This document shows positions 9,307 to 18,147 of a stretch of 64,000 bases of DNA, one piece after another. A program made the translations under genes and the position numbers. The stretch covers positions 2,282,718-2,346,717 of the forward strand of contig NZ_BMER01000001.1 of assembly GCF_014636865.1 (NCBI RefSeq). The letters run 5' to 3'. Position 1 is the first letter of the stretch. The number at the start of each line of letters is the position of its first letter. Origin of the DNA: Parapedobacter pyrenivorans (GTDB lineage Bacteria; Bacteroidota; Bacteroidia; Sphingobacteriales; Sphingobacteriaceae). Under the pieces are notes generated by a model. That model did not search any database. It was not told the origin of the DNA and was given only the letters and a program-made list of their open reading frames with translations.

Positions 9307-10392
9307 ATGCTCCAGTATCCGGAAATACTTTACATTGATGACGAGGCCAACAACCTGGTCAGTTTTAAGGCTACGTTCAGGTATCGATATCCAATATATA
9401 CCGCAATCAGTACGGATGAAGCCCGTGATATACTGCGTTCAAATCCGAATATAAGGATTATCTTTTGTGACCAACGGATGCCTGGAGAAACCGGAATAGA
9501 TTTTTTGCACCATATAAAACTCGATTTTCCAAGACCTGTGCGGATTCTATTAACAGCCTATGCAGATATGGAAACGGTTGTAGATGCGGTAAATAAAGGG
9601 CATATTTTCAGGTTCGTACGTAAACCTTGGGTAGAAGAAGAGATTATCTCGTCGATCGAAGAGGCCAACAAGTTCTATATCACAAATTCCATGTTGGATA
9701 TTCGGAATGTCGAACTCCAAAAGGCATACGATGAACTGGACAAGTTTGCTTACAGCGTGAGCCATGACTTACGTGATCCGTTGACCGGGGTGCTATCTGC
9801 TATAAAACTGGGGCTGGAGTTTGATTCCGTTGAGCGAATTCACGAGATTCTGGCATTGATGGAGAGTTCGGTATTAAGGCTGAACGCTTATATCAACAGC
9901 CTACACGACTATTACTTGTTAAAGCGGGGTGAGCTTACGATTTCTGAAATTGATTTTCAGTCGTTATTTGAGTATTTGAGGAGTTTTTACAGTGTCTATA
10001 CGCAAAGTAATAACGTTGAATTTACGATCGATAGTAGTCAAAAGGAAGAATTCAAAAGTGACGAAACGACCTTAAAGCTTATCTTGCACAATCTGCTATC
10101 AAATGCTTTCAAGTATCAAAAAAAGGATGGCGACGGTAAAATCGTGAAACTATCGGTAGTTGTAGACAACGGCAAAGCAACCATACAGGTGAGCGATACG
10201 GGAATCGGTATTGCTGAGCAGGATATTGGAGAGATTTTTAAGCTCTTTTTTAGGGGAAGTGATCAAGCGGAAGGTACGGGTTTCGGGTTGTATAATGTAA
10301 AAAGCGCGTTGGCTAAATTACGAGGTGAAATTGAAGTCAGCTCAACAGAAGGAGAAGGGACTACGTTTGCTGTAACAATACCGGGTAAATAG
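9307..10392 (+). CDS. Receiver domain fused to histidine kinase
   Basis: A 361-residue soluble protein with an N-terminal receiver domain (D11/D12, phospho-acceptor D55 in CDQRMP, K106 in RKPW) followed by a HisKA helix pair with H153 in SVSHDLRDPL and an ATPase domain with DTGIGIAEQDIGEIF and GTGFGLYN. This order (receiver first, kinase second) fits a relay protein that takes phosphate from the upstream 7TM kinase and passes a signal on. No DNA-binding domain is present. The receiver is closely similar to the one in the convergent gene at 10408-10869. Confidence 0.92.
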   Translation: MLQYPEILYIDDEANNLVSFKATFRYRYPIYTAISTDEARDILRSNPNIRIIFCDQRMPGETGIDFLHHIKLDFPRPVRILLTAYADMETVVDAVNKGHIFRFVRKPWVEEEIISSIEEANKFYITNSMLDIRNVELQKAYDELDKFAYSVSHDLRDPLTGVLSAIKLGLEFDSVERIHEILALMESSVLRLNAYINSLHDYYLLKRGELTISEIDFQSLFEYLRSFYSVYTQSNNVEFTIDSSQKEEFKSDETTLKLILHNLLSNAFKYQKKDGDGKIVKLSVVVDNGKATIQVSDTGIGIAEQDIGEIFKLFFRGSDQAEGTGFGLYNVKSALAKLRGEIEVSSTEGEGTTFAVTIPGK

Positions 10393-10407
10393 CAAAGTTT
10401 GGTATGG

Positions 10408-10869
10408 TTAGGAAAGTAGTTTTTGCCTGAGGAGAAACTCAAGTTGCTCATTAGTTACTTCAAGTTGCGAAAATGATTCCTTTATTTTTTTTCTTTCGGA
10501 ATAAATATCATAAGCTCGTTGAATGGTCTCGTCTAACTCTTCCTCGCTCCATGGCTTGCTCAAATAATGGAAAATCTTGCCTTTATTTACGGCATCGACT
10601 ACAGCACCCATATCTGCGTAACCGGTGAGTAGAATACGTACAGGATCCGGATCCACCTTAATGATTTCTTCGAGAAATTCAACTCCGGTCATTTGCGGCA
10701 TCCGTTGATCGGTGATGATGATGTCAATGGGATTATTCTTGACAGTTTGAATAGCATCGGTGCCATTCAGCGCTGTATAAATTTTATATTTTAGGCGAAA
10801 GGTAGCTCTGAAAGAGATTAAATTATTCTCTTCATCATCCACATACAAAACTGAAATTTTCGTCTCCAT
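10408..10869 (-). CDS. Single-domain response regulator with C-terminal coiled coil
   Basis: A 153-residue CheY-like receiver: acidic D11/D12, phospho-acceptor D54 in TDQRMP, K105 in SKPW, then a helical tail (about 125-153) that may form a short coiled coil. No output domain follows. It converges on the receiver-kinase gene 16 bases away and shares with it YVDDE/YIDDE, DQRMP, VRILLT-YADM and VVDAVNKG, so the two receivers probably arose by duplication. Likely a phosphate sink or adaptor in the same pathway. Confidence 0.9.
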   Translation of the reverse strand: METKISVLYVDDEENNLISFRATFRLKYKIYTALNGTDAIQTVKNNPIDIIITDQRMPQMTGVEFLEEIIKVDPDPVRILLTGYADMGAVVDAVNKGKIFHYLSKPWSEEELDETIQRAYDIYSERKKIKESFSQLEVTNEQLEFLLRQKLLS

Positions 10870-11150
10870 ATTTCGGTGATTTTTTAAGCCTTGTAAATGT
10901 GTTCTTATTTATGACACCAACAGACACATCCTTGCAAGATTCGATTTTAGGCGCTAATAAGTGAGCGCTTTAATCGCAGATTCCAAGTTACTGATTTTAT
11001 TATTAATCGGACAACAATAATTAATATTTCGAGCTAAAACCGTGAGAAAATCAGTTTTTTGTATTAAAATGACAGGATGCCCGGACTCAATTATCCTAAT
11101 AGCAATATTTATTGCGCAATAGATGAATGATGGTTGATTGCACTGCAGAG

Positions 11151-11187
11151 ACCACCCCGTTAGAAGTTGGGATTCTAAGGGGGTGGT
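11151..11187. terminator. Strong hairpin downstream of tsf, possible terminator
   Basis: Arms ACCACCCC-(G)-TTAGAA and TTCTAA-(G)-GGGGTGGT enclose a 7-base loop, between the response regulator start (10869) and the tsf stop (11245). Neither strand has a clear T-run after it, so the terminator role is uncertain. The remainder of the gap 10870-11244 is AT-rich and shows nothing I can name. Confidence 0.4.
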
Positions 11188-11244
11188 TCGTTATCAATGA
11201 TTCTGACTAATTACGTTAAAGATTTTCCGAAGAAAGCTAAGCTC

Positions 11245-12084
11245 TTAAGCGCCCAATTGTACCCGCTTAAAAACGGTAACAGTGAGCCCTTTGGAAACAC
11301 TATCTAAAAACTGTGCAATGTTCTTAGATGAGTCTTTTACAAACTCTTGATTCAGTAGGGTAGATTCTTTATAGAATTTATTGAGCTTTCCTTGTGCAAT
11401 TTTCTCTACCATTTCCTCAGGCTTACCTTCTGCCCGGATTTGCTCCTTGGCAATTTCCAACTCTCGCTCAATGGTATGGGCATCCAAATCACTCTTGTCG
11501 ATGGCTGCGGGGTTCATTGCCGCAATTTGCATGGCGACGTCTTTGCCGACCTCATCGGCATTGTCTACCGCATGATTAAGACCAACCAATACGCCCAATC
11601 GATAGTTGCCATGTATGTAGGCTACTACTTTTTCCGCCGCTACGATTTCATATTTGGACACATCTATTTTTTCGCCGATTTTACCGGTTTGGTCGAGTAA
11701 TAAGTCCGCGATTTTTACGCCGTTTATTTCAAGTTGCTTCAACGCTTCAAGTGAAGAAGGAACATGGTTTACCGCAACGTCCGCAATACCTTCCCCAAAT
11801 GCGATAAAATCCGCATTTTTCGCTACAAAATCGGTTTCGCAGTTTAGCTCTATGATAACGCCGGTTTTACCGTCATCGGTTGTTTTAGCGATAACTACCC
11901 CTTCGTTTGAATCGCGGTCTTGACGGCTAGCGGCCACTTTCGCCCCCTTTTTTCGAAGATAATCGATAGCCGCTTCAAAATTGCCATTCGCTTCGATCAA
12001 TGCTTTTTTGCAATCCATCATACCTGCGCCGGTTTGTTGTCGCAGTTTGTTTACGTCTGATGCTGAAATTTGTACTGTGGACAT
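11245..12084 (-). CDS. tsf: Elongation factor Ts
   Basis: Guanine-nucleotide exchange factor that recycles EF-Tu. It has 279 residues, the usual length. The N-terminal UBA-like module has VNKLRQQTGAGMMDCKKAL, and the EF-Tu-contacting core holds the hallmark TDFVA motif (CETDFVAKNADF), followed by a dimerisation region and a C-terminal module. It follows rplM-rpsI-rpsB on the same strand, but a terminator-like structure and a 220-base spacer lie between rpsB and tsf, so its expression may be set separately. Confidence 0.98.
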   Translation of the reverse strand: MSTVQISASDVNKLRQQTGAGMMDCKKALIEANGNFEAAIDYLRKKGAKVAASRQDRDSNEGVVIAKTTDDGKTGVIIELNCETDFVAKNADFIAFGEGIADVAVNHVPSSLEALKQLEINGVKIADLLLDQTGKIGEKIDVSKYEIVAAEKVVAYIHGNYRLGVLVGLNHAVDNADEVGKDVAMQIAAMNPAAIDKSDLDAHTIERELEIAKEQIRAEGKPEEMVEKIAQGKLNKFYKESTLLNQEFVKDSSKNIAQFLDSVSKGLTVTVFKRVQLGA

Positions 12085-12224
12085 TTTATTTTCCTTATTT
12101 TGTAATTTGCAATTGTATTGTTTTCGAATTCCGTCACTTGTATTTTCCGTTAGGAAAGCTCCCTAAAAATGACGTGGAATCTACTTTCCTTTCTGCCTGT
12201 TGCAAAGATCGCCGGCAAGTGATG

Positions 12225-12293
12225 AAAAAACCGGATGGCAATCGGTTGGCGGAAAGTCAGTCCTTCCGAAGCCCCACATTTACCATCCGGTTT
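12225..12293 (-). terminator. Terminator or attenuator between rpsB and tsf
   Basis: On the minus strand an 11-bp stem (12283-12293 with 12228-12238, arms AAACCGGATGG and CCATCCGGTTT) encloses an inner CGGAA/TTCCG hairpin (12250-12254 with 12264-12268) and runs into six T. It begins 12 bases after the rpsB stop, so most transcripts of the rplM-rpsI-rpsB operon should end here. Confidence 0.65.
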
Positions 12294-12304
12294 CGTATAG
12301 ACGG

Positions 12305-13174
12305 TTATTCTCCGTCTTGAGTGCCTTCTGCTTCGGCTGTCGCTTCGGCCTTCGCTTTACGCGGGCGTTTTCCTGAGGCATCGAAATCAGCTTTTGCGTC
12401 TTTTACTTCCGCTTCTACTTCTTCCCCGCTATCGATTTTTGCTTTTGCAGCGGCGGCTTCTTTTTCAGCTTCTTCCTCTTTGTCGCGTTTGCGTTCTTCA
12501 AGTCCCTCTTGGATGGCTTTCCCTATTATTGCCGTGATGAGGCTGATGGATTTGGTCGCGTCATCATTGGATGGGATGGGAAAGTCGATGTTGGTAGGAT
12601 CAGAATTCGTATCTACCATTGCAAACGTAGGGATATTCAGTTTCAACGCTTCGCTTACCGCAATATGCTCTTTCTTAACATCGATAATAAAAAGTGCCGC
12701 AGGCAAACGGTTCAAGTCAGCAATACCTCCCAAGAGGCTTTCCAATTTGATGCGCTCACGTTGTATCATCAATTTTTCTTTCTTCGATAATACATCGTAG
12801 GTGCCGTCCTTTGTCATTTTGTCGATGTTCGACATCTTTTTGATTGATTTACGAACAGTAGCAAAGTTAGTAAGCATGCCTCCGAGCCAGCGTTCGGTCA
12901 CGAAAGGCATATTTACCGCTTTGGCTTGATCCGAGACGATATCTTTTGCTTGTTTTTTCGTGGCCACAAAGAGTACTTTCCGGCCGGATTTTACCACCTG
13001 TTTAATTGCGGAGGCAGCCTCCTCCAATTTGGTGAGGGTTTTATTTAAATCAATGATATGAATGCCGTTGCGCTCCATGAAAATGTACTTGGCCATTTTC
13101 GGGTCCCACTTGCGGGTAAGGTGTCCAAAATGCACACCCGCATCCAATAATTCCTGATATGTTGTTCTTGCCAT
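12305..13174 (-). CDS. rpsB: 30S ribosomal protein S2
   Basis: Small-subunit protein needed for S1 docking and 30S assembly. The S2 core (about 1-225) shows LLDAGVHFGHLTRKWDPKM at its start and the IDVKKEHIAVSEALKLNIPTFAMVDTNSDP block. The C-terminal tail (about 226-289) is rich in Lys, Glu and Ala and is longer than in E. coli; such tails are common in Bacteroidota. Third gene of the rplM-rpsI-rpsB operon. Confidence 0.98.
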   Translation of the reverse strand: MARTTYQELLDAGVHFGHLTRKWDPKMAKYIFMERNGIHIIDLNKTLTKLEEAASAIKQVVKSGRKVLFVATKKQAKDIVSDQAKAVNMPFVTERWLGGMLTNFATVRKSIKKMSNIDKMTKDGTYDVLSKKEKLMIQRERIKLESLLGGIADLNRLPAALFIIDVKKEHIAVSEALKLNIPTFAMVDTNSDPTNIDFPIPSNDDATKSISLITAIIGKAIQEGLEERKRDKEEEAEKEAAAAKAKIDSGEEVEAEVKDAKADFDASGKRPRKAKAEATAEAEGTQDGE

Positions 13175-13195
13175 TTTTTTGTTCTCCTTAAAAGA

Positions 13196-13582
13196 TTAAC
13201 GTTTACTGAATTGGAATTTCCTGCGCGCTTTACGACGTCCTGGTTTCTTACGCTCAACCATTCGGTCGTCGCGCGTTACCAATCCCTTCGCCCGCAGGGC
13301 AGGTTTCACTTCCGGGTCGAGCGTGATGAGCGCTTTGGCTATCGCCAGACGAACGGCTTCTGCCTGTCCTTTGATGCCGCCCCCGGCTACGTTAACTTTC
13401 ACATCATAGTTACCGGTTGCGCCGGCTACTTCTGTGCTTTGGGTTACAATATATTGCAATGGCAATGTTGGGAAATATTCTTTGAAATCCTTACCGTTTA
13501 CGGTAATGTTGCCGCCGCCAGCAGTTAAGTAAATGCGGGCAACTGCGGTTTTTCTTCTTCCTGAAGTGTTAGTTGTTGACAT
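13196..13582 (-). CDS. rpsI: 30S ribosomal protein S9
   Basis: Small-subunit protein at the P-site side of the head. Full length (128 residues), with GRRKTAVARIYL near the N-terminus, GGGIKGQAEAVRLAIAKAL in the middle, and the basic tail ending in SKR whose last residues reach P-site tRNA. It lies 11 bases after rplM and 21 bases before rpsB, all on the minus strand. Confidence 0.98.
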   Translation of the reverse strand: MSTTNTSGRRKTAVARIYLTAGGGNITVNGKDFKEYFPTLPLQYIVTQSTEVAGATGNYDVKVNVAGGGIKGQAEAVRLAIAKALITLDPEVKPALRAKGLVTRDDRMVERKKPGRRKARRKFQFSKR

Positions 13583-13593
13583 TTCTTTGCTCC

Positions 13594-14037
13594 TTAGAAT
13601 TTAACAGTTGTTGGATTCTGCGCTGCATGCGGATGTTCGTTACCTGCATATACGTACAGGTTCTTGAATAATGCGCTTCCCAGCCGGTTTTTTGGCAGCA
13701 TACCACGCACCGCCTTTTCCAAGATACGCGTTGGATGCTTGGCCAGCAACTGCTTAGGAGATTCGAAACGCTGGCCGCCCGGATAGCCGGTATATCGCTG
13801 ATATACCTTGTCATTGAGCTTATTGCCAGTCAACTTAACCTTGTCTGCATTGATCACAATCACATTGTCACCGCAGTCTACGTGTGGGGTGTACGACGGC
13901 TTGTGTTTCCCCCGGATTACCTTAGCAATCTGGGATGACAAGCGCCCCAAAATCTCGCCTTCAGCGTCAACAACAATCCACTCCTTGGTGACGGTGTTTT
14001 TGTTGGCAGAGACAGTTTTGTAACTTAACGTATTCAC
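13594..14037 (-). CDS. rplM: 50S ribosomal protein L13
   Basis: Early-assembly large-subunit protein. I start it at GTG 14037 (MNTLSYKTVSANKNT), which gives 147 residues, the usual length. A longer reading from ATG 14097 would add 20 residues unlike the family, and it would start upstream of the transcript, because the -7 box is at 14095-14102. The family motifs WIVVDAEGEILGRL, HKPSYTPHVDCGDNVIVINA and GMLPKNRLG are all present. First gene of the rplM-rpsI-rpsB operon, divergent from the TPR gene. Confidence 0.96.
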   Translation of the reverse strand: MNTLSYKTVSANKNTVTKEWIVVDAEGEILGRLSSQIAKVIRGKHKPSYTPHVDCGDNVIVINADKVKLTGNKLNDKVYQRYTGYPGGQRFESPKQLLAKHPTRILEKAVRGMLPKNRLGSALFKNLYVYAGNEHPHAAQNPTTVKF

Positions 14038-14094
14038 TTGCTTTGTTTTGAAATAATTAATAAATATATTTAGCCCCTTGATTTTAAGGGACTG

Positions 14095-14102
14095 CAAAGG
14101 TA
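14095..14102 (-). promoter_or_regulatory. -7 promoter box of the rplM-rpsI-rpsB operon
   Basis: Reads TACCTTTG on the minus strand. Transcription would start near 14088, about 50 bases before the GTG start of rplM. Confidence 0.6.
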
Positions 14103-14129
14103 CAATAATAAAATTGATTTTTCAAAGTT

Positions 14130-15887
14130 ATGTGGCAAGTAATGATTAAGATACTTCCGTTTTGGCGGGTTGTTATGGTAGGCGGGCTAGTGATGGTTGG
14201 AAACGTCACCTTTGCCCAGGAAAAAAGTGGGGCGCCAAAGATGCTTAGTGCGGGAGATAGCTTGTTAATCAAGGATTTATATTTTAAAGGGATTCAGCAG
14301 AAAACTTCTGGCCAGTTGGCAGCCGCCGAAAAGACGTTTGATAGGTTGATATTGTTGCAGCCAGATAACGATGCAGCCCATTTCGAACTGGCCCGAATTT
14401 ATCTCGAAAACGAGGATTACAAGCGGGCGGAACAGTCGGCGTTACGTGCTACTCAACTCGACGGGGATAACGAATGGTATTGGTCCATGTTGTTGGATAC
14501 CTATCGAAAAACTGGGAATTTGAAGGCAATTCCGGTCATATTCGATGAGCTGATCAGGCTCCGTCCGGATAGTGTAAGCTATTATCATGATAAGGCGCAT
14601 GTATTATACTTAGATAAACAATACGACGCATCGCTAGCTGTGTATGATACGATAAGTGCGCGGTTTGGGGAAGCTGACGATCAGTACCTTTTCAAGTATC
14701 AAGTTTATTTGGCGAAAGGCGACAAGGACTCAGCGATAGAACAATTGCGGCTATTGATTTCCGAAAAGCCGATGGAGAGCAAAGGATATATCTTACTGGC
14801 CGAGCTATATACCGATATTGGTGAGAGCAGAAAAGCAATCTCCTTGTTGGATGAAGCGGCGGATCTTTTTCCGGACGATCCGCTTGTTTTACTCAGTAAA
14901 TCAGATGCTTATTTGGCAATGGGTAAACAGCGACATGCAAATGATTTTCTTCAGCAGGCGTTCAGAAGCGACAAATTGGATATCGATGCCAAAGCCGGCA
15001 TATTATACGCTGCCATTGCGAATCGCAAACACCCCCTTGTTGCAAATTCCCTGACGGGTTTGGCGGATTTACTCACCGAGACATATCCCTTGGAGACAAA
15101 AGCACATGCAGTAAGGGGTGACATTTACATGCAATTGAACCAGTTGGACAAGGCCCGTGAAGCCTATCTGAAAGCCTTAGATATTAATCGGTATATTGAT
15201 GTCATTTGGCAACAGTTGTTGCAAGTAGAGCTCCAATTGGGAAAGTATGACGATGCCGAAGCGCATGGAAAAGAGGCGTTGGCCCTATTTCCGAACCACC
15301 CAATAATTCTCTTCTTTACCGGGCATGGTTTCATGGGTAACCAGCGCTACCAGGAGGCCCGGAAGTATTTGGAGGCTTCTTTGAACAACGCGAGTGAGGA
15401 GCATACTCCGTTGCTTACACAGTTGTATAGTAACCTTGGTGATGTTTACAATACGTTGGGAATGTATGCTGAATCCGACGTGGCGTATGAGGAAGCTATC
15501 GCATTGGATAGCACAAATGCTTACGCACTAAATAACTATGCATACTATCTGGCGTTGCGTAAACAGAAATTGCCACTAGCCGCCGAAATGTCAAAGAGAT
15601 CGAATGAATTAGCGCCGGACTACCCGTCCTACCAAGATACGTATGCGTGGATACGCTTTCAGCAAGGGGAGTACCAGGATGCACTGTTTTGGATCGAAAA
15701 GGCCATTAAGGGCTCCGATACGGTTTCGGATACACTATTGGAACACTATGGTGATATCCTGGCCAAGGTAGGGGACATTGAGTCGGCCATCGTGCAGTGG
15801 AAGAAGGCCAAGACCATGTCCCAGGCGGTTGGCAAGAATATTGATAAGTTATCAAAAAAAATTGATGCGAAGCGCTACATTGATTAG
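14130..15887 (+). CDS. Exported TPR-repeat protein
   Basis: A 585-residue protein with an N-terminal hydrophobic segment ending near NVTFAQ, predicted to be exported. The rest is a long run of tetratricopeptide repeats (for example QPDNDAAHFELARIYLENEDY, and near the end SNLGDVYNTLGMYAESDVAYEEAIALDSTNAYALNNYAYYLA). TPR arrays bind partner proteins and have no catalytic role. It shares 23 bases with the following DUF4292 lipoprotein gene and lies upstream of an EnvC-like activator, so the group probably acts at the envelope. The partner is unknown. Confidence 0.85.
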   Translation: MWQVMIKILPFWRVVMVGGLVMVGNVTFAQEKSGAPKMLSAGDSLLIKDLYFKGIQQKTSGQLAAAEKTFDRLILLQPDNDAAHFELARIYLENEDYKRAEQSALRATQLDGDNEWYWSMLLDTYRKTGNLKAIPVIFDELIRLRPDSVSYYHDKAHVLYLDKQYDASLAVYDTISARFGEADDQYLFKYQVYLAKGDKDSAIEQLRLLISEKPMESKGYILLAELYTDIGESRKAISLLDEAADLFPDDPLVLLSKSDAYLAMGKQRHANDFLQQAFRSDKLDIDAKAGILYAAIANRKHPLVANSLTGLADLLTETYPLETKAHAVRGDIYMQLNQLDKAREAYLKALDINRYIDVIWQQLLQVELQLGKYDDAEAHGKEALALFPNHPIILFFTGHGFMGNQRYQEARKYLEASLNNASEEHTPLLTQLYSNLGDVYNTLGMYAESDVAYEEAIALDSTNAYALNNYAYYLALRKQKLPLAAEMSKRSNELAPDYPSYQDTYAWIRFQQGEYQDALFWIEKAIKGSDTVSDTLLEHYGDILAKVGDIESAIVQWKKAKTMSQAVGKNIDKLSKKIDAKRYID

Positions 15888-16653
15888 GGGATCAATTTTC
15901 TGTATAATAGTGGCCGTATTGTTTTCATGCGCTTCCAAAAAGCGGCTGGCTCCGACGGAGGGTATGGAGAAACGTGTGTCGCGTACTGAAAGATTGAATA
16001 TTCTCGGCAATATTGCTCAGCGTCAGTTGCATTATGCGACATTCAGCGGCCGAGCCAAAAGCCGCATTGTCCTTAATAAGGACAGCTATGACGTAACAGC
16101 TAATGTGCGTATTGAACATAGCAAGGCAATTTGGATTTCCATAACAGCGCTTATGGGTATCGAAGTGGGGCGGGTATTGATTACACCTGATAGCATTAAG
16201 ATCATTAATCGTTTGCAATTCGAATATATGCAGAAACCATTTGAGTACCTCTATAATTTTACAAGCGATGGGTTGGATTTTTCGAGCTTGCAACATTTGC
16301 TGGTTGGAAATGTGATGGGGCAAGAGAATCAAGAGGATACCGCGGTTTTTAAAAATGACGAGGGCTACGTTTTACGAGGAGATTCAAATGATTTGTTATA
16401 TGTAGCTGCTCTGGATACCAGTTATCGTACCATGTATACCTCGATGGATGAAACCCGACGTGGTCAGCGGCTGCAAGCTTTTTATTCCGATTATCGGAAA
16501 GCTGTAGGATATGATTTTCCACATCATGTGAAAATCTCAATAACTGCTCAAGACTTGGATTTGCGGTCTGATATGAATTATAGTCGGGTAGTCTATAACG
16601 AAGAAGTGGAAATGCCGTTCAGTGTGCCCTCGAGGTACAAGGAAATCCAATAA
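15865..16653 (+). CDS. DUF4292 family lipoprotein
   Basis: I start it at ATG 15865 (MRSATLIRGSIF), because it gives a clean lipoprotein signal ending at FSCASKK; a longer reading from 15778 has a basic, low-complexity start inside the previous gene. The mature part (about 240 residues) looks like an all-beta LolA/LppX-type fold seen in DUF4292 proteins: alternating strands such as SRIVLNKDSYDVTANVRIEHSKAIWISITALMG. A role in carrying lipids or lipoproteins across the periplasm is inferred from that resemblance only. It overlaps the TPR gene by 23 bases. Confidence 0.85.
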   Translation: MRSATLIRGSIFCIIVAVLFSCASKKRLAPTEGMEKRVSRTERLNILGNIAQRQLHYATFSGRAKSRIVLNKDSYDVTANVRIEHSKAIWISITALMGIEVGRVLITPDSIKIINRLQFEYMQKPFEYLYNFTSDGLDFSSLQHLLVGNVMGQENQEDTAVFKNDEGYVLRGDSNDLLYVAALDTSYRTMYTSMDETRRGQRLQAFYSDYRKAVGYDFPHHVKISITAQDLDLRSDMNYSRVVYNEEVEMPFSVPSRYKEIQ

Positions 16654-16775
16654 TACTAAAGGATGCATGATTATCGACGTAGATTTATTACTTTCGCAGA
16701 CAATAAATGGCTCGGTAGCGCGATCCGGACGTGAAGGGGTTGATTAGCGTCTTTGTCAGATAAAGTAGCATATTG

Positions 16776-18062
16776 ATGAGTTTTATTAGAGTTACGTTAA
16801 GCGTAGTCGCGTTTTTTTTGGCATTGGTTTCCTGTTATGCCCAAAGCAGTGCTGAGCTCAAGAAACAACGGGAGCGCCTGAATAGGGAAATCGAACAACT
16901 CAACCAAAGCCTTAAAACTACATCGAGTGACCGGAGCCTCTCGCTTAAGCAAGTGAGTGCGTTAAACACCCAACTGCGCCTACGGGAGCAGAAAATCAGT
17001 ACAATCAACAGTGAAATTAGGCTCATTAACAATCAGATTGCATCCCACAACAAAACCATCCAAAACCTCCGTAGCCAATTGGAAAAGTTGCGTAAGGACT
17101 ACGAAAGCATGATTATGTTTGCCTTCCGCAATAAAAATGCGTACAATAAAATGATGTTTATCTTTGCCTCTAAGGATTTCAATCAAGCATTCAAGCGGGT
17201 TAAGTATTTACAACAATTCAATGAATCCCGAAAAGAACGTGCAACTGAAATTGAGGATACGCAGCAGGCAATTGCCCTTAAAGTTGCACAGTTGGAGGCG
17301 AGCAAGAAGGAACAGGCGGTATTGCTCGCTGAACAACAGGAAGAACGTAAAGTCATTGCACAGGAGCAAGGCTCACAATCTAAGGTCTTGCAAGCGCTTA
17401 CTCATCAAGAAAAGCAATTCAAGCAAGAACTTCAAAAGAAGCAGCAAGAAGACGAACGTCTGGCGAGGGCAATACGAACAGCCATTCAACGGGAAATAGC
17501 GGAGCAACGGCGCCTTGAAGAGGAAGCCCGTCAGGCAGCGTTGGCGCTGGAAGCTGAACGAACGGGAAAAACCGTGAAGGAAGTGGAGGCGGAGAAGCCC
17601 GCTGTCCGTAAGAGTGATACGGAAGTACTAGCCAATACCCCCGCAGCAGCGAAGCTTTCGGCTGACTTTGCCAGCAATCGGGGTCGACTTCCATGGCCTG
17701 TCCAGCAGGGTGTCATTACACAGGGGTTTGGCCGGCATACAATAGGCAGGGGGGTAACCGTGCAGAATGACGGCATTGATATCCGGACAGGTAATAATGC
17801 GCCGGTCCGGGCAATTTTTGATGGAACCGTACATACAGTCTTAAATATGCAGGGGAACATATCTATTATTATCCAACATGGTAAATATTTTTCTGTTTAT
17901 ACCAAATTAGGTAGCCCAACGGTAAAACGTGGACAGGTCGTACAGCCAGGACAGGTATTGGGAACCGCATTGGTGGATCCAGAAGACGGAACCTCCGAAG
18001 TGCATCTTGAAATTTGGGAGGGCGCGGCGCCGATAAATCCCGAACCTTGGTTGGCAAAATAA
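16776..18062 (+). CDS. EnvC-like murein hydrolase activator
   Basis: A 428-residue periplasmic protein: signal peptide (about 1-22, ending SCYAQS), long coiled coil (about 25-250), and a C-terminal LytM/M23-like domain (about 305-425). In the LytM domain the usual first zinc ligand is lost (NDGIDIRTG in place of HxGxD), while EVHLEI is kept, so it should not cut peptidoglycan itself but activate amidases, as EnvC and NlpD do. I chose ATG 16776 over the TTG codon just before it. It stands downstream of the DUF4292 lipoprotein gene on the same strand. Confidence 0.9.
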   Translation: MSFIRVTLSVVAFFLALVSCYAQSSAELKKQRERLNREIEQLNQSLKTTSSDRSLSLKQVSALNTQLRLREQKISTINSEIRLINNQIASHNKTIQNLRSQLEKLRKDYESMIMFAFRNKNAYNKMMFIFASKDFNQAFKRVKYLQQFNESRKERATEIEDTQQAIALKVAQLEASKKEQAVLLAEQQEERKVIAQEQGSQSKVLQALTHQEKQFKQELQKKQQEDERLARAIRTAIQREIAEQRRLEEEARQAALALEAERTGKTVKEVEAEKPAVRKSDTEVLANTPAAAKLSADFASNRGRLPWPVQQGVITQGFGRHTIGRGVTVQNDGIDIRTGNNAPVRAIFDGTVHTVLNMQGNISIIIQHGKYFSVYTKLGSPTVKRGQVVQPGQVLGTALVDPEDGTSEVHLEIWEGAAPINPEPWLAK

Positions 18063-18085
18063 TTACGCAAATAAAATATTATACG

Positions 18086-18093
18086 TACATTTG
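18086..18093 (+). promoter_or_regulatory. -7 promoter box of tatA
   Basis: Reads TACATTTG, about 55 bases before ATG 18148 and after the EnvC-like gene stop. Confidence 0.5.
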
Positions 18094-18147
18094 TAAAATA
18101 GCCCCGTCTAATGGAGTAGGGGGGTAACTAAAATTAAAACAACGATT

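Noticed and set aside
14037-14097. 20-residue N-terminal extension of L13
   Set aside because: It lies upstream of the predicted transcript start and is not typical of the family.
15778-15864. Upstream extension of the DUF4292 gene
   Set aside because: It reads as basic, low-complexity residues inside the TPR gene and would bury the lipoprotein signal.
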